Assembly (NCBI RefSeq): GCF_025463825.1
Contig: NZ_JAODBG010000119.1
Span: 85,177 to 149,176 of the forward strand
DNA from: Cryobacterium sp.
Lineage (GTDB): Bacteria; Actinomycetota; Actinomycetes; Actinomycetales; Microbacteriaceae
Length of the DNA: 64,000 nt
Reading direction: 5' to 3'
Part shown: positions 43,055 through 52,767 of the stretch, piece by piece
How the letters are laid out: each line of letters begins with the position of its first letter
How positions within the stretch are numbered: the stretch's first letter is position 1
Made by a program: the position numbers and the translations under genes
The notes under the pieces: generated by a model
Seen by the model: only the letters and a program-made list of their open reading frames with translations
What the model was told of the DNA's origin: nothing
The model's database searches: none

Positions 43055-43198
43055 CCGAGAATCCTAGACCCGCGCATCCGCCGCAAAAAAAGGATAAAGA
43101 CCGGAAAGAAGGACGCCGTGGTGGATTCTGTCCTTTTTGGCTCACTATTTCCTATTTCGATGGGCAACGCGCACTCCGCGGATGGCTAGGGTGGGGCC

Positions 43199-43732
43199 AT
43201 GACCGCCGACAGCGCCGCCCGCCTCCTCACCCTGCCCGACCGCCCGGGGCCGCACGTGGCCGAGAGCGCATTCGTCGCCGCCGGCGCCGTGCTGGTGGGC
43301 AACGTGAGCCTGGCCGAGGACGCGAGCGTCTGGTACAACGCGGTGCTGCGCGCCGAGGCGGAGCCCATCCGCATCGGCGCCGGCTCCAACCTGCAGGACA
43401 ACGTCTCCTGCCACGTCGACGGCGGCTTCCCGCTGATCGTCGGCCGGGATGTGTCGGTAGGCCACGGCGCCGTGCTGCACGGCTGCACGGTCGAGGACGG
43501 CGCCCTGATCGGCATGGCCGCCACGGTGCTGAACGGCGCCGTCATCGGCGCCGGTTCGCTGGTGGCCGCCGGCGCCGTGGTGCTCGAGGGCACCATCGTG
43601 CCACCGCGCTCCCTCGTGGCCGGCGTGCCGGGCAAGGTCCGCCGCGAACTCACCCCGGAGGAGGTCGACGGCATCCGTCACAATGCCGAGAACTACCTCG
43701 ACCACGCAGCCCTGCACCGGCTCGCGACCTGA
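43199..43732 (+). CDS. gamma carbonic anhydrase-family protein
   Basis: A 177-residue left-handed beta-helix protein. Metal ligands H72, H89 and H94 are spaced as in the Cam family (SCHVDGG; GHGAVLHGC). Hexapeptide turns run from about 20 to 140, and a C-terminal helix (EEVDGIRHNAENYLDHAALH) caps it. Such proteins hydrate CO2 or act as acyltransferase-like carriers. The stop codon lies inside the left arm of repeat family D, copy 2. Confidence 0.9.
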   Translation: MTADSAARLLTLPDRPGPHVAESAFVAAGAVLVGNVSLAEDASVWYNAVLRAEAEPIRIGAGSNLQDNVSCHVDGGFPLIVGRDVSVGHGAVLHGCTVEDGALIGMAATVLNGAVIGAGSLVAAGAVVLEGTIVPPRSLVAGVPGKVRRELTPEEVDGIRHNAENYLDHAALHRLAT

Positions 43733-43738
43733 GAGATA

Positions 43739-43789
43739 AGCACCAGGATCCGCGGGATTTCGGGGCTCAGATCGCAGCTCGCGGGAACT
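43739..43789. repeat. palindromic repeat family D, copy 2
   Basis: Starts AGCACCAGGAT and ends GCTCGCGGGAACT, matching 12567-12609 apart from an 8-base insertion. The left arm of its hairpin (GCGACCTGAG) reaches into the end of the preceding gene. Again between convergent genes. Confidence 0.7.
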
Positions 43790-43804
43790 TTCGCGGGTGA
43801 GATT

Positions 43805-44689
43805 CTAGGGCTTGAGGAGCCGCTCGGAGGCCTTGACCACGTTGGCGAGCAGCATCGCGCGGGTCATCGGGCCCACGCCGCGCGGGTTCGGCGAGAGGTA
43901 GCCGGCCACGGATGCGACGTCGGGGTGCACGTCGCCGGTGAGCTGGCCCTTGCCCGTCTCCGGGTTCTCCACCCGAGTGATGCCCACGTCGAGCACTGCA
44001 GCGCCGGGCTTGATCCAGTCGGCCTGCACTAGGTGCGGCACGCCCACGGCCGCCACGACGATGTCGGCGCGGCGCACCTCGGCGGCCAGGTCGACGGTGC
44101 GGGAGTGCGTCAGCGTGACGGTGGCGTCCAGGCCCTTGCGGGTGAACAGCAGGCCGAGCGGGCGGCCCACGGTGAGGCCGCGGCCGATGACGACCACGTT
44201 CTTGCCGGAGATGGGCACGTCGTAGCGGCGCAGGAGCTCCACGATCCCGGCCGGGGTGCAGGGCAGCGGCGAGGCGAGTTCGCCCTCGATGCCGAGCACG
44301 AGGCGGCCGAGGTTGGTGGGGTGCAGGCCGTCAGCGTCCTTGGCGGGGTCCATCAGCTCGAGCATGGCGTTCTCGTTGTGGCCCACGGGCAGCGGCAGCT
44401 GGATGATGTAACCGGTGACCTCCCGGGCGGCGTTGAGGTCCGTGATCGCGGCGCGGACATCCGCGCTGGTGGCAGAGCCGGGCAGGTCGATGCGGATGGA
44501 CTCGATGCCCATCTCGGCGCAGTCGCGGTGCTTGCCGGCCACGTAGGAGCGGGAGCCCGGGTCGTCGCCGACGAGGAGGGTGCCGAGCCCCGGCACGATG
44601 CCTTGGGCGGCCAGCGCGCGCACGCGCTCGGTGAGTTCAAGCTTGACCTGGGTCGCGGTGGCGACGCCGTCGAGGGTGAGTGCGGTCAT
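43805..44689 (-). CDS. folD: methylene-THF dehydrogenase / methenyl-THF cyclohydrolase
   Basis: A 294-residue bifunctional enzyme of one-carbon metabolism. Visible motifs are [43 protein letters not shown], and the NADP loop [15 protein letters not shown]. The start [10 protein letters not shown] is the ATG at 44689. It follows glyA on the same strand with a 155-bp spacer holding a strong hairpin. Co-transcription with glyA from the ZTP-controlled promoter is likely but not certain. Confidence 0.96.
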   Translation of the reverse strand: MTALTLDGVATATQVKLELTERVRALAAQGIVPGLGTLLVGDDPGSRSYVAGKHRDCAEMGIESIRIDLPGSATSADVRAAITDLNAAREVTGYIIQLPLPVGHNENAMLELMDPAKDADGLHPTNLGRLVLGIEGELASPLPCTPAGIVELLRRYDVPISGKNVVVIGRGLTVGRPLGLLFTRKGLDATVTLTHSRTVDLAAEVRRADIVVAAVGVPHLVQADWIKPGAAVLDVGITRVENPETGKGQLTGDVHPDVASVAGYLSPNPRGVGPMTRAMLLANVVKASERLLKP

Positions 44690-44793
44690 GCGAAATCCGA
44701 TCTGTCGGTGATAGTGCGCGCCGCCCCGGCTCGGGGCTCCGCGCCAATGCGGCAGCCGCGGCGCAACGCGCGCGGCAGAGCCGGGTGTGGGCG

Positions 44794-44831
44794 GTGACGG
44801 ATGCGCTTGCGGGAGCAGGCGCATCCGTCAC
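44794..44831 (-). promoter_or_regulatory. hairpin between glyA and folD
   Basis: A perfect 13-bp stem GTGACGGATGCGC / GCGCATCCGTCAC with a 12-base loop, 14 bases after the glyA stop. It may attenuate readthrough into folD. The arm sequence is shared with the repeats at 34.5 kb. Confidence 0.7.
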
Positions 44832-44844
44832 GGACCGTCCGGGC

Positions 44845-46143
44845 CTACTGGGAGAGGCCGGGGTACAGCGGGAACGCGTCGGTGAGGCCCTTCACTCGGG
44901 CACGGAGGCCCTGGATGTCGGCGCCGGGCTGGAGCGCCTCGGCGATGACGTCGGAGACCACGGTGAACTCGGCGTCGCCGAAGCCACGGGTGGCCAGGGC
45001 GGGCGTGCCGATGCGGAGGCCGCTGGTGACCATCGGCGGGCGCGGGTCGAACGGCACCGAGTTGCGGTTGACGGTGATGCCCACCTCGTGCAGCGCGTCC
45101 TCGGCCTGCTGGCCGTTGATCTCGGAGTTGCGGAGGTCCGCGAGCACCAGGTGCACGTCGGTGCCGCCGGTGAGCACGTCGATGCCAGCGGCGCGCGAGT
45201 CATCGGCGGTGAGCCGGTCGGCGAGGATGCGGGCGCCGCGAAGGGTGCGCTCCTGGCGCTCCTTGAACTCGGGCAGGGCCGCGAGCTTGAACGCGGTGGC
45301 CTTGGCGGCGATCACGTGCATCAGCGGGCCGCCCTGCTGGCCGGGGAACACGTTGGAGTTGAGCTTTTTCGCCAGCGCGGTGTCGCGGGAGAGGATGAAG
45401 CCCGAGCGCGGGCCGGCGAGGGTCTTGTGCACGGTGCTGGAGACGACGTCGGCGTACGGCACCGGTGACGGGTGCAGTCCGGCGGCGACCAGGCCGGCGA
45501 AGTGCGCCATGTCCACCCAGAGCTTGGCGCCGACCTCGTCGGCGATGGCGCGGAACGCGGCGAAGTCGAGCTGGCGGGGGTAGGCCGACCAGCCGGCGAT
45601 GATGACCTGCGGCTTGTGCTCCAGCGCCTTGTCGCGCACGACGTCCATGTCGACGCGGAAGGTCTCCGGGTCGACGCCGTAGGCTACCGGGTTGTAGAGC
45701 TTGCCGGAGAAGTTGAGTTTCATGCCGTGCGTGAGGTGGCCGCCGTGCGCCAGCTCGAGGCCCAGGATGGTGTCACCTGGGGTGGCGATGGCGGAGAGCA
45801 CTGCGGCGTTCGCGGTGGCGCCGGAGTGCGGCTGCACGTTCGCGTACTCGGCGCCGAACAGGCTCTTGGCCCGGTCGATGGCGAGCTGCTCGGCGACGTC
45901 GACGTACTCGCAGCCGCCGTAGTAGCGGCGGCCCGGGTAGCCCTCGGCGTACTTGTTGGTGAGCACCGAGCCCTGCGACTGCAGGATGGCGCGGGGCACG
46001 AAGTTCTCGCTGGCGATCATCTCGAGGTAGTCGCGCTGGCGACCGAGTTCCTGCTCGAGGATCGCGGCGATCTCGGGGTCGACGACCTCGAGCGGTTCGT
46101 TGAAGGTGGACGCTACAGGATTAGTCAGCACAGTATCGGACAC
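44845..46143 (-). CDS. glyA: serine hydroxymethyltransferase
   Basis: A 432-residue PLP enzyme that interconverts serine and glycine and makes methylene-THF. The cofactor Lys is in [33 protein letters not shown] and [14 protein letters not shown] are family signatures. I chose the GTG at 46143 ([12 protein letters not shown]), which has AAGGAG seven bases upstream. A ZTP riboswitch lies in its leader, so expression should rise when ZTP builds up because folate one-carbon units are short. Confidence 0.97.
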   Translation of the reverse strand: MSDTVLTNPVASTFNEPLEVVDPEIAAILEQELGRQRDYLEMIASENFVPRAILQSQGSVLTNKYAEGYPGRRYYGGCEYVDVAEQLAIDRAKSLFGAEYANVQPHSGATANAAVLSAIATPGDTILGLELAHGGHLTHGMKLNFSGKLYNPVAYGVDPETFRVDMDVVRDKALEHKPQVIIAGWSAYPRQLDFAAFRAIADEVGAKLWVDMAHFAGLVAAGLHPSPVPYADVVSSTVHKTLAGPRSGFILSRDTALAKKLNSNVFPGQQGGPLMHVIAAKATAFKLAALPEFKERQERTLRGARILADRLTADDSRAAGIDVLTGGTDVHLVLADLRNSEINGQQAEDALHEVGITVNRNSVPFDPRPPMVTSGLRIGTPALATRGFGDAEFTVVSDVIAEALQPGADIQGLRARVKGLTDAFPLYPGLSQ

Positions 46144-46178
46144 GGGAAAACTCCTTGGGACATATCGATGGATGTGTC

Positions 46179-46260
46179 GTGGCCCAGGCGTGCGGCCACT
46201 AACCGTGTCAGTCGCTCCCCGATGGTGACCCATCTTTCGTGCTACGCCAGTTGCGACCCG
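46179..46260 (-). ncRNA. ZTP riboswitch (pfl motif) before glyA
   Basis: On the minus strand the leader carries every conserved element: GGGTCGCAACTGGCG, the P2 hairpin ATGGGTCACCAT, GGGGAGCGAC closing P1 (GTCGC/GCGAC), and P3 with GTGGCCGCACGCCTGGGCCA. The GGCG of the first part can pair with CGCC in the P3 loop as the pseudoknot. The riboswitch senses ZTP/ZMP, an alarm for 10-formyl-THF shortage, and is known upstream of glyA and folD in actinobacteria. An extended -10 (TGATAGTAT) overlaps the end of mnhG just before it. Confidence 0.94.
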
Positions 46261-46269
46261 GCCATACTA

Positions 46270-46608
46270 TCAGCCGCGTGCGTCGCGTAGCTCGTCGAGG
46301 ACGAGTAAATCGGGCCGCAGGTGGTCGGTCACATAGGCGGCGCGAGCCACGAGGTGCGCCGCCATCGGCGCGGTGAGGGCCTGGAAGAGCACGATGGCGA
46401 GCACCAGGGTGAGGGTACCGACGCTGAAGTTCGTCACGGCGATGTCCAGCGTGACCGCCATCAGCCCGAGGATCTGCGGCTTGGTGGCGGAGTGCAGCCG
46501 GGTGAGCACGTCGGGGAACCGCAGCAGGCCGAGCCCCGCCGCCAGACACATCAGCGCGGCGAGCAGCACCAGGACGGCGGTGACCACGTCACTCCACAGC
46601 GCGCTCAT
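46270..46608 (-). CDS. mnhG: Na+/H+ antiporter subunit G (MnhG/MrpG)
   Basis: A 112-residue subunit with three membrane helices (about 7-27, 40-60 and 66-86). LGLLRFPDVLTRLHSATKPQILG is the MrpG hallmark. It overlaps mnhF by four bases. The last gene of the operon, it ends ten bases before the glyA riboswitch, so readthrough from mnh into glyA is possible. Confidence 0.93.
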   Translation of the reverse strand: MSALWSDVVTAVLVLLAALMCLAAGLGLLRFPDVLTRLHSATKPQILGLMAVTLDIAVTNFSVGTLTLVLAIVLFQALTAPMAAHLVARAAYVTDHLRPDLLVLDELRDARG

Positions 46609-46877
46609 GCCCGGTCCCGCCCGGGCAGGAACCTGGCGACGCTGAGGGAGCCGAGCACGGCGAACAGGGCCAGCACCAGCAGCACCGGCAGGTTGTCGGT
46701 GTGCCGGTTGAACGCCATCTCGGCACCGAGGGCGCAGATGATGGTGGCCACGAGCACGTCGGAGGCGATCACCCGGTCGAGCACCGACGGTCCGCGGATG
46801 ATGCGGTAGATGGCGGCCAGGCCGCCGACGCCGAACAGGATTCCGGCGACGACGGCCACGATGTCCATGGCGCTCAT
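46605..46877 (-). CDS. mnhF: Na+/H+ antiporter subunit F (MnhF/MrpF)
   Basis: A 90-residue subunit with three membrane helices. IYRIIRGPSVLDRVIASDVL is the conserved MrpF loop. Stops and starts overlap by four bases at both ends (with E and with G). Confidence 0.93.
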   Translation of the reverse strand: MSAMDIVAVVAGILFGVGGLAAIYRIIRGPSVLDRVIASDVLVATIICALGAEMAFNRHTDNLPVLLVLALFAVLGSLSVARFLPGRDRA

Positions 46878-47488
46878 GACGGAGCTCCGTTCGTGTATTC
46901 GGGCGGTTCACCCGGCGTGATGCCGAGCCGTTCTTCCTCGTTCTGCACCCGGCTGACCCGTTCGACGTCTTCGTGCGAGCCGAACGCCATCACGATGCGC
47001 CGTTCGGTGGCGAGCACGGAGGCGCGGAACCTGTCGGTCTCAGACGTATCGTGCATGTTGATCACGTGCAGGAAGAGGGTGGAGTCGACCCGTTCGATGT
47101 CGACGACGATGGAGCCGGGAACGATGGACGTGGCCACGGCGGTCCAGGTCAAGATGAGGTCGCTGCGGGTGCGCAGGTGCACCGCGATGATGGCGTTGGT
47201 CGGCGTGTAGCCGGGGCCGACGGCCAACCACGCCACGTTCACGGAGGCGCGGCCGATGTCCCAGAGCAGCTTCCCGAACAGCCAGGCGCTGCGCCAGAGA
47301 TTGACCCGGCCGCTCAGCTGCACCGCCGGCAGGTAGAAGACGACCGACACGATCGCGGCGAAGACCGCCCCGGTGACCAGGTTCAGCCAGGAGAACCTGC
47401 CCCACAGCGCCGCCCACAGCAGCACCAGGCCGAGGAACAGGGGCAGCTGGTTCACGGCCCCGCCGAGGCGTTCCTTCATCGGGCTCAC
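46874..47488 (-). CDS. mnhE: Na+/H+ antiporter subunit E (MnhE/MrpE)
   Basis: A 204-residue subunit. Two or three N-terminal membrane helices (LPLFLGLVLLWAALWGRFSW; NLVTGAVFAAIVSVVFYL) are followed by a cytoplasmic domain with TRSDLILTWTAVATSIVPGSI and VDSTLFLHVINMHD, as in MrpE. The tail is acidic. The GTG start (VSPMKERLGG) overlaps the mnhD stop as GTGA; an ATG three codons later is possible. Confidence 0.92.
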   Translation of the reverse strand: MSPMKERLGGAVNQLPLFLGLVLLWAALWGRFSWLNLVTGAVFAAIVSVVFYLPAVQLSGRVNLWRSAWLFGKLLWDIGRASVNVAWLAVGPGYTPTNAIIAVHLRTRSDLILTWTAVATSIVPGSIVVDIERVDSTLFLHVINMHDTSETDRFRASVLATERRIVMAFGSHEDVERVSRVQNEEERLGITPGEPPEYTNGAPS

Positions 47489-49044
47489 GGGGTGCCGCCC
47501 GGGAAGACGGCGTCGATGTAGGTCGACGGTTCTTCGATGTCCACGGCGGCGCGGGCGGCCAGGTCGAACGCCGGGCCGGCGAAGATCGTCAGGCTCACTG
47601 TGAGGACCAGCATGGTGGCGGTGGCAGCGGTCATCAGGGGTGACGTGGTCTTGGTGGTGACGGTGCCCTCGTCGTGCGGGTCGTCCTGCAGGGCGTTGAG
47701 CATTGCGGAATCGTAGTTCTCCACGTCGCGACGGGGTCGCCAGAAGGCCATGTTCCAGGCCCGGGCCAGGGCGTACAGGGTGAGCAGCGACGTTGCCGCT
47801 CCACCGGCCAGCAGTACATAGTTCAGGCCGCCGCCGACCTGCACGCCGGCGTCGAACAGGGCGACCTTGCCGAGGAATCCGGAGAACGGGGGGATACCTC
47901 CGAGGTTGAGCGCCCCGATGAAGAACAGGACGGCGACCAGCGGCGTGGCCTTGAGCATCCCGCCGAGCCTGGCCAGCGATGTGGTGCCGCCGATGCGTTC
48001 GATCAGTCCGGCGCACAGGAACAGGGTGGTCTGGATCATGATGTGGTGCACCACGTAGTAGATGGTGGCCGCGATCGCGGCCTGGGTGCCGATCGCGATG
48101 CCGAAGATCATGTAGCCGATGTGGCTGACCAGGGTGAAGGAGAGCAGCCGTTTGATGTCGGCCTGCGCGAGGGCGCCGAGGATGCCGATGACCATGGTGA
48201 GCAGGGCCACGATCATCAGCGGAACCTGGAGCTGATTGTCGGGGAACAACAGCGTCTGGGTGCGCAGGATCGCGTACACACCCACCTTGGTGAGCAGGCC
48301 GGCGAACACGGCGGTGACGGGGGCGGGCGCCGTCGGATAGGAATCCGGCAGCCAGAACGACAGCGGGAACACCGCCGCCTTGACGCTGAACGCGATCAGC
48401 AGCATCAGCGCGAGGATCAGCTGCACGTCACCGGGCAGCGCCGGGATCCGCTCGGCCAGCAGCGCCAGGGTGACGGTGCCGGTCGCCCCGTAGATCAGCG
48501 CGATGGCAGACAGGAACAGGATCGACGAAACCAGGCTCACGATGATGTAGGTGACGCCGGCGCGGATGCGCGCGCCCGTGCCGCCGAGGGTGAGCAGCAC
48601 GTAGCTGGCCGAAAGCAGCATCTCGAACCCGACGTACATGTTGAACAGGTCACCGGCGATGAACGCGTTGAACAGTCCGGCCGCCAGCACCAGGTAGGTG
48701 GGGTGGAAGATCGACACCGGAGTTTCCCGGTTGCTGTCGACGATGCCCTGCCCGACGGCGAAGAGCAGCACGCCGAGCAGCATCAGCGCGGACACGATGA
48801 GCATGATCGCCGAGAGCCGGTCGACGACGAGCACGATCCCCCATGGCGCCTGCCAGTCGCCCACGTGCACCACCGCGGGGCCGTTCTGGTCGACGAGGAC
48901 CAGAAGGATGGCGCTGATCACGACGATCGCGGTGAGCGAGAGCACGCTCACCATCACCTGGTAGCGCGACCGGCGGCCCAGCGCCAGGGTGAGGGCGGCG
49001 CCGAGCAGCGGAATCGCGACGACGAGGGGTACCAGGATGTTCAT
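47485..49044 (-). CDS. mnhD: Na+/H+ antiporter subunit D (MnhD/MrpD)
   Basis: A 519-residue, 14-helix subunit related to complex I subunit NuoN/NuoM. Visible are FNMYVGFEMLLSASYVLLTL with the membrane Glu, SVKAAVFPLSFWLPDSYPTA, the Lys-bearing TKVGVYAILRTQ and FTLVSHIGYMIFG. It forms one of the two proton/cation channels of the complex. It joins mnhC with a one-base overlap (TGATG) and mnhE with four. Confidence 0.94.
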   Translation of the reverse strand: MNILVPLVVAIPLLGAALTLALGRRSRYQVMVSVLSLTAIVVISAILLVLVDQNGPAVVHVGDWQAPWGIVLVVDRLSAIMLIVSALMLLGVLLFAVGQGIVDSNRETPVSIFHPTYLVLAAGLFNAFIAGDLFNMYVGFEMLLSASYVLLTLGGTGARIRAGVTYIIVSLVSSILFLSAIALIYGATGTVTLALLAERIPALPGDVQLILALMLLIAFSVKAAVFPLSFWLPDSYPTAPAPVTAVFAGLLTKVGVYAILRTQTLLFPDNQLQVPLMIVALLTMVIGILGALAQADIKRLLSFTLVSHIGYMIFGIAIGTQAAIAATIYYVVHHIMIQTTLFLCAGLIERIGGTTSLARLGGMLKATPLVAVLFFIGALNLGGIPPFSGFLGKVALFDAGVQVGGGLNYVLLAGGAATSLLTLYALARAWNMAFWRPRRDVENYDSAMLNALQDDPHDEGTVTTKTTSPLMTAATATMLVLTVSLTIFAGPAFDLAARAAVDIEEPSTYIDAVFPGGTP

Positions 49045-49568
49045 CAGTTACCGCCCTCCCGGTCGCCGGTCGTGGGGGTGCGCTCGTCGGAGCGATCGGT
49101 GGCGTCGGGGCCGGAGCTGTCGTCGTCGCTGCCGTCCTCGCTGGCGTCGAGCGACGCCTGCACGGCGGCCTCGTCATCCGTGGACGACCTGAAGGTGACC
49201 TCGGAGTCTTCGCTGGTTTCCGCGGCGTGTTCATCGGTGAGGGTGTCGCCCTCGTCGCCGAGCTGCGCCAGCCACCAGGACCGGTAGATCAGCGCGAGCA
49301 GCAGTGCGGTGATACCGAAGTTGATCACGATGGCCGTCAGCATCAGCACCTGCGGCACCGGGTCGACCATGGTGTCGTCCAGGGCGGTGCCGGTCACGAT
49401 CGGCGAGCTGCCGGGGCGGCCGCTCATGATGAAGATCAGCAGGTTGGTGGCGTTGCCGACGAGCAGGAAGCCGATCAGCACCCGGGTGAGACTGCGCTCG
49501 AGCATGATGTAGATGCCCGCGGCGTACATCACGGCCATCACCACCACCAGGGTCAGGGAGGCGCTCAT
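49044..49568 (-). CDS. mnhC: Na+/H+ antiporter subunit C (MnhC/MrpC) with acidic tail
   Basis: A 174-residue NuoK-like subunit with three membrane helices (about 3-24, 30-50 and 76-98). GFLLVGNATNLLIFIMSGRP and ALILTAIVINFG-like segments are typical. After residue 105 comes a tail of about 65 residues that is very rich in Asp, Glu and Ser (DSEVTFRSSTDDEAAVQASL). MrpC usually ends near residue 115, so the tail is an addition. Confidence 0.92.
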   Translation of the reverse strand: MSASLTLVVVMAVMYAAGIYIMLERSLTRVLIGFLLVGNATNLLIFIMSGRPGSSPIVTGTALDDTMVDPVPQVLMLTAIVINFGITALLLALIYRSWWLAQLGDEGDTLTDEHAAETSEDSEVTFRSSTDDEAAVQASLDASEDGSDDDSSGPDATDRSDERTPTTGDREGGN

Positions 49569-52500
49569 CGGGATCCTCCTGCCGGGCTGGGCGCGTCGGC
49601 CGCATCGGCGGGCGCGGGAATCGGTGCGGTCTGGGGGCCCTCCCCCGGTGCGGGCGCCTCCGCCGGGACCCAGTCCGAGGATGCGGCGAAGCCGATGGCG
49701 TCGCCGGCGTCGCTGGACTCGTCGCCGGTGGCGGGCACTGTGGGGTGCTCCGGGTCCTCATCGCCGGGCTCGTCGAGCTCGCTCTGCCGGTCGATCTCGC
49801 TGCCGAGGCTGCGGAGGATGTCGAGGGTCAGGCCGATGACGACGAGATACACGCCGATGTCGAAGATGCTGGAGGTCCCGAAAGAGAGGTGGCCGAGCAC
49901 GGGCACGTCCGCCTCGAAGTAGGCCGACTCCAGCGGGATGCCGGTGACGAACAGGGAGGCGACGGCGGTGCCGACGGCGAGGACCACCCCAAGGCCCAGG
50001 ATCTTGCCCGGGTCGATGGGGGCAGCTTCGCCTAGTTCGTACCGGCCGCCGGCCAGGTACCTGGCAACCAGGGCGAGGCCGGCGAGCAGGCCGCCGGCGA
50101 AACCGCCGCCGGGCAGGTTGTGGCCGGCGAAGAGCAGGTAGATCGACACGACGATGGCCGGGTGGAACAACAGCCGCACCAGCACCTCGATGATGATCGA
50201 CCGGTTCTCGGCGGCCTGGGTGCGCCCGCCGAGCAGCCAGGACTGCCGGCTCACAGCGTGGCCGGCGGAGCTGGCGTGCGGGTCGGCGACGACCCGGCGA
50301 CGGTTCTTCGGCGCACGCCGCTTGCGGGATTCGCGCAGGCGGGGCATCTCGGCGCTGCGGCCGGAGACGAACAGCAGGCTGGCGACGCCGGTGGCCACGA
50401 CGATGAGCACCGAGATCTCGCCCATGGTGTCCCAGGCACGGATGTCGACGAGCATGACGTTGACGATGTTCTTGCCGTGGCCCTCTTCGACGGCCAGCCG
50501 GGGCAGCTCGGCGGCGATGCTCTGCGCCTGCCGGGCGCCCAGGGAGATCACCGCGATGGTGCCCATCACGACGCCGACGAGGGCGCCGATGATCGCCCGG
50601 CGGCGGCGGCGCATGGGCCGGTTGTGCTGGGCGATGCGGCTGGGCAGCCGGCGAAGCACGAGGACGAAGACCACGAGGGTGATCGATTCGACGAGGGCCT
50701 GGGTGAGTGCCAGGTCGGGGGCGCCGTGGAAGGCGAACAGGGCCACCAGGCCATAACCGGTGACGCCGGCCAGCAACACCGCGGTCATCCGCTGGCCGAC
50801 CCGGGCGGCCATGACGGTGGCGATGATCATGATCAGGCCGATGATCACCTGGGCCGGATAGTCCCAGAGCACGATGGCGTCCGGCCAGGTGCGGTTGACG
50901 AAGGAGGCGGCGCCCAGCGCCAGCACGAACACCACGAGGATGGTGGCGAGGTACTGCGGCAGGCCGCCCTTCTGGGCCACGTGGGTGCTGCGCGCGGCGG
51001 CCCTGTCGACGAACCGCACGGTATGGCCGTAGCCGTGGCCGGCGTCCACCCAGGCGGGCACGGCGGCCTGCCAGCGGGCCACGCGCTTCCGCTGGCTGAA
51101 AATGCCCAGGCCCAGCAGCACCACGATCGTGCTGAGCAGCAGCGCCGGCTCGAGCCCGTGCCAGAGCGCCAGGTGGTAGTGCCCCTCACCGGGCATGGTG
51201 TCGGCGTAGGCGGCCAGGACCGGGTCGATCAGGAAGACCAGCGGGCCGAGCAGCACCGTCGCGACGGTGAGGATGCCGGGGGCCAGGTTGAAGTCCCAGC
51301 GGGCGGAGTGCAGCGCGGTGTCGCTGATCGCGGGGCGGGTGCCGAAGGCGCCCCAGAAGAACTTGGCGCTGTAAGCGACGGTGAGCACCGACCCGAGCGC
51401 GGTGCCGGCCAGGGCGATCCAGCCCCAGCCGTCGCCGGCCAGGCCGGCCTCGAGGAACGCCGTGAACACGGCTTCCTTGGCGACGAAGCCGAGGAGCGGC
51501 GGCAGGCCGGCCATCGACGCGACGGCGATCAGCGCGATGAGCGCGAGCACCGGTTCCCGGCGGCCGATGCCGGAGAGCTTGCGCCAATCGCGGGTGCCGG
51601 CGCGATGGTCGATGATGCCCACCACGAGGAACAGGGTGGCCTTGTAGAGCGCGTGGGCGAGCAGCAGCGCCACACCGGCCAGGGCCGCGTCGCGGGTGCC
51701 GAAGCCGACGACCACCATCAGGAAGCCGAGCTGGCTGACCGTGCCGTAGGCGAGCATCAGCTTGATGTCGTGCTGGCGCAGCGATCGCCAGGCGCCCACG
51801 AGCATGGTCCAGACGCCGATGGTCACCAGCACCGGTAACCATCCGGGTGAGTCGGCGTAGCCGGGCGCGAACCGGGCGGTGAGGTAGATACCGGCCTTCA
51901 CCATCGCGGCGGCATGCAGGTACGCGCTCACCGGGGTTGGCGCGGCCATCGCGGCCGGCAGCCAGAAGTGGAACGGGATGAGCGCGGACTTCGACAGTGC
52001 CCCGACCAGGATCAGCAGCACCGCCCAGATCGCGACCGGGGTATCTGAGGGGTTGGCGACGATGTAAGCCAGCGAGGTGGTGCCGGCGTCGACCGAGATC
52101 ATCACGACGCCCACGAGCATCACCAGGCCGCCGAAGGTGGTCACCAGCAAGGCCTGCAGCGCCGCACCGCGGCTCTCCCGCCGGGTGGTGTAGTGCCCGA
52201 TCAGAAGGTAGGAGAGCACACTGGTGATCTCCCAGAACATGAACATCACCAGGAAGTCGTCGGCGGTGACGAGTCCGTACATGGTGCCGGCGAAGGCCAG
52301 CAGCAGCGCCGCGAACCGGCCAAGGCTGGGCTCATCGGCATCGAAGTAGCGGGCGCAGTAGATCAGTACCAGGGCGCCGACGCCGGTGACCACCAGGGCG
52401 AGCAGCCAGGCCAGCGCATCCACCCGGAACGACAGGCTGATGCCCAGCTGTGGGATCCACGGGATGCTCTCGGTGACGGCTCCCCCGTCGGTGATCACGG

Positions 52501-52636
52501 AGGTCTGGGTGAGGGTGTACCCGAAGGCGATCGCGGGCAGCACGGCCACGACATAGAAAACGCGCAACCCGATCAGACGGGTCAGCGTGGGGGTGAGCAC
52601 TGAAAGGAGCAGGAATGACAGAAGGATTGTCGCCAT
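49565..52636 (-). CDS. mnhA: Na+/H+ antiporter subunits A and B fused (MnhA-MnhB)
   Basis: A 1023-residue protein. Residues 1 to about 790 are MrpA, related to NuoL, with [39 protein letters not shown] and [13 protein letters not shown]. From about 800 the MrpB domain begins ([39 protein letters not shown]). The last 70 residues are an Asp/Glu/Pro/Ala tail. The ATG at 52636 has GGGAGG upstream. The complex exchanges external protons for internal Na+ or K+ and supports salt and alkali tolerance. It heads a six-gene operon. Confidence 0.94.
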   Translation of the reverse strand: MATILLSFLLLSVLTPTLTRLIGLRVFYVVAVLPAIAFGYTLTQTSVITDGGAVTESIPWIPQLGISLSFRVDALAWLLALVVTGVGALVLIYCARYFDADEPSLGRFAALLLAFAGTMYGLVTADDFLVMFMFWEITSVLSYLLIGHYTTRRESRGAALQALLVTTFGGLVMLVGVVMISVDAGTTSLAYIVANPSDTPVAIWAVLLILVGALSKSALIPFHFWLPAAMAAPTPVSAYLHAAAMVKAGIYLTARFAPGYADSPGWLPVLVTIGVWTMLVGAWRSLRQHDIKLMLAYGTVSQLGFLMVVVGFGTRDAALAGVALLLAHALYKATLFLVVGIIDHRAGTRDWRKLSGIGRREPVLALIALIAVASMAGLPPLLGFVAKEAVFTAFLEAGLAGDGWGWIALAGTALGSVLTVAYSAKFFWGAFGTRPAISDTALHSARWDFNLAPGILTVATVLLGPLVFLIDPVLAAYADTMPGEGHYHLALWHGLEPALLLSTIVVLLGLGIFSQRKRVARWQAAVPAWVDAGHGYGHTVRFVDRAAARSTHVAQKGGLPQYLATILVVFVLALGAASFVNRTWPDAIVLWDYPAQVIIGLIMIIATVMAARVGQRMTAVLLAGVTGYGLVALFAFHGAPDLALTQALVESITLVVFVLVLRRLPSRIAQHNRPMRRRRRAIIGALVGVVMGTIAVISLGARQAQSIAAELPRLAVEEGHGKNIVNVMLVDIRAWDTMGEISVLIVVATGVASLLFVSGRSAEMPRLRESRKRRAPKNRRRVVADPHASSAGHAVSRQSWLLGGRTQAAENRSIIIEVLVRLLFHPAIVVSIYLLFAGHNLPGGGFAGGLLAGLALVARYLAGGRYELGEAAPIDPGKILGLGVVLAVGTAVASLFVTGIPLESAYFEADVPVLGHLSFGTSSIFDIGVYLVVIGLTLDILRSLGSEIDRQSELDEPGDEDPEHPTVPATGDESSDAGDAIGFAASSDWVPAEAPAPGEGPQTAPIPAPADAADAPSPAGGSR

Positions 52637-52767
52637 GCGGCCTCCCGGCTCCCTGTACAAGGGTGTCGTCTCTACGGTCAGAGTGTCGGGTTCAGTCTAC
52701 AGGAGGGGTCTTTGGTCCCAGACCGTGCTACGACCGTCGACTAGGGTTGCCGCAACCCCCAGAACGG

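Noticed and set aside
47674..49287. Long open frame on the plus strand across mnhD and mnhC
   Set aside because: It is the mirror of GC-rich codons; the product is a Gln/Arg/Asp/His-rich string with no fold, while the minus strand gives clear antiporter subunits.
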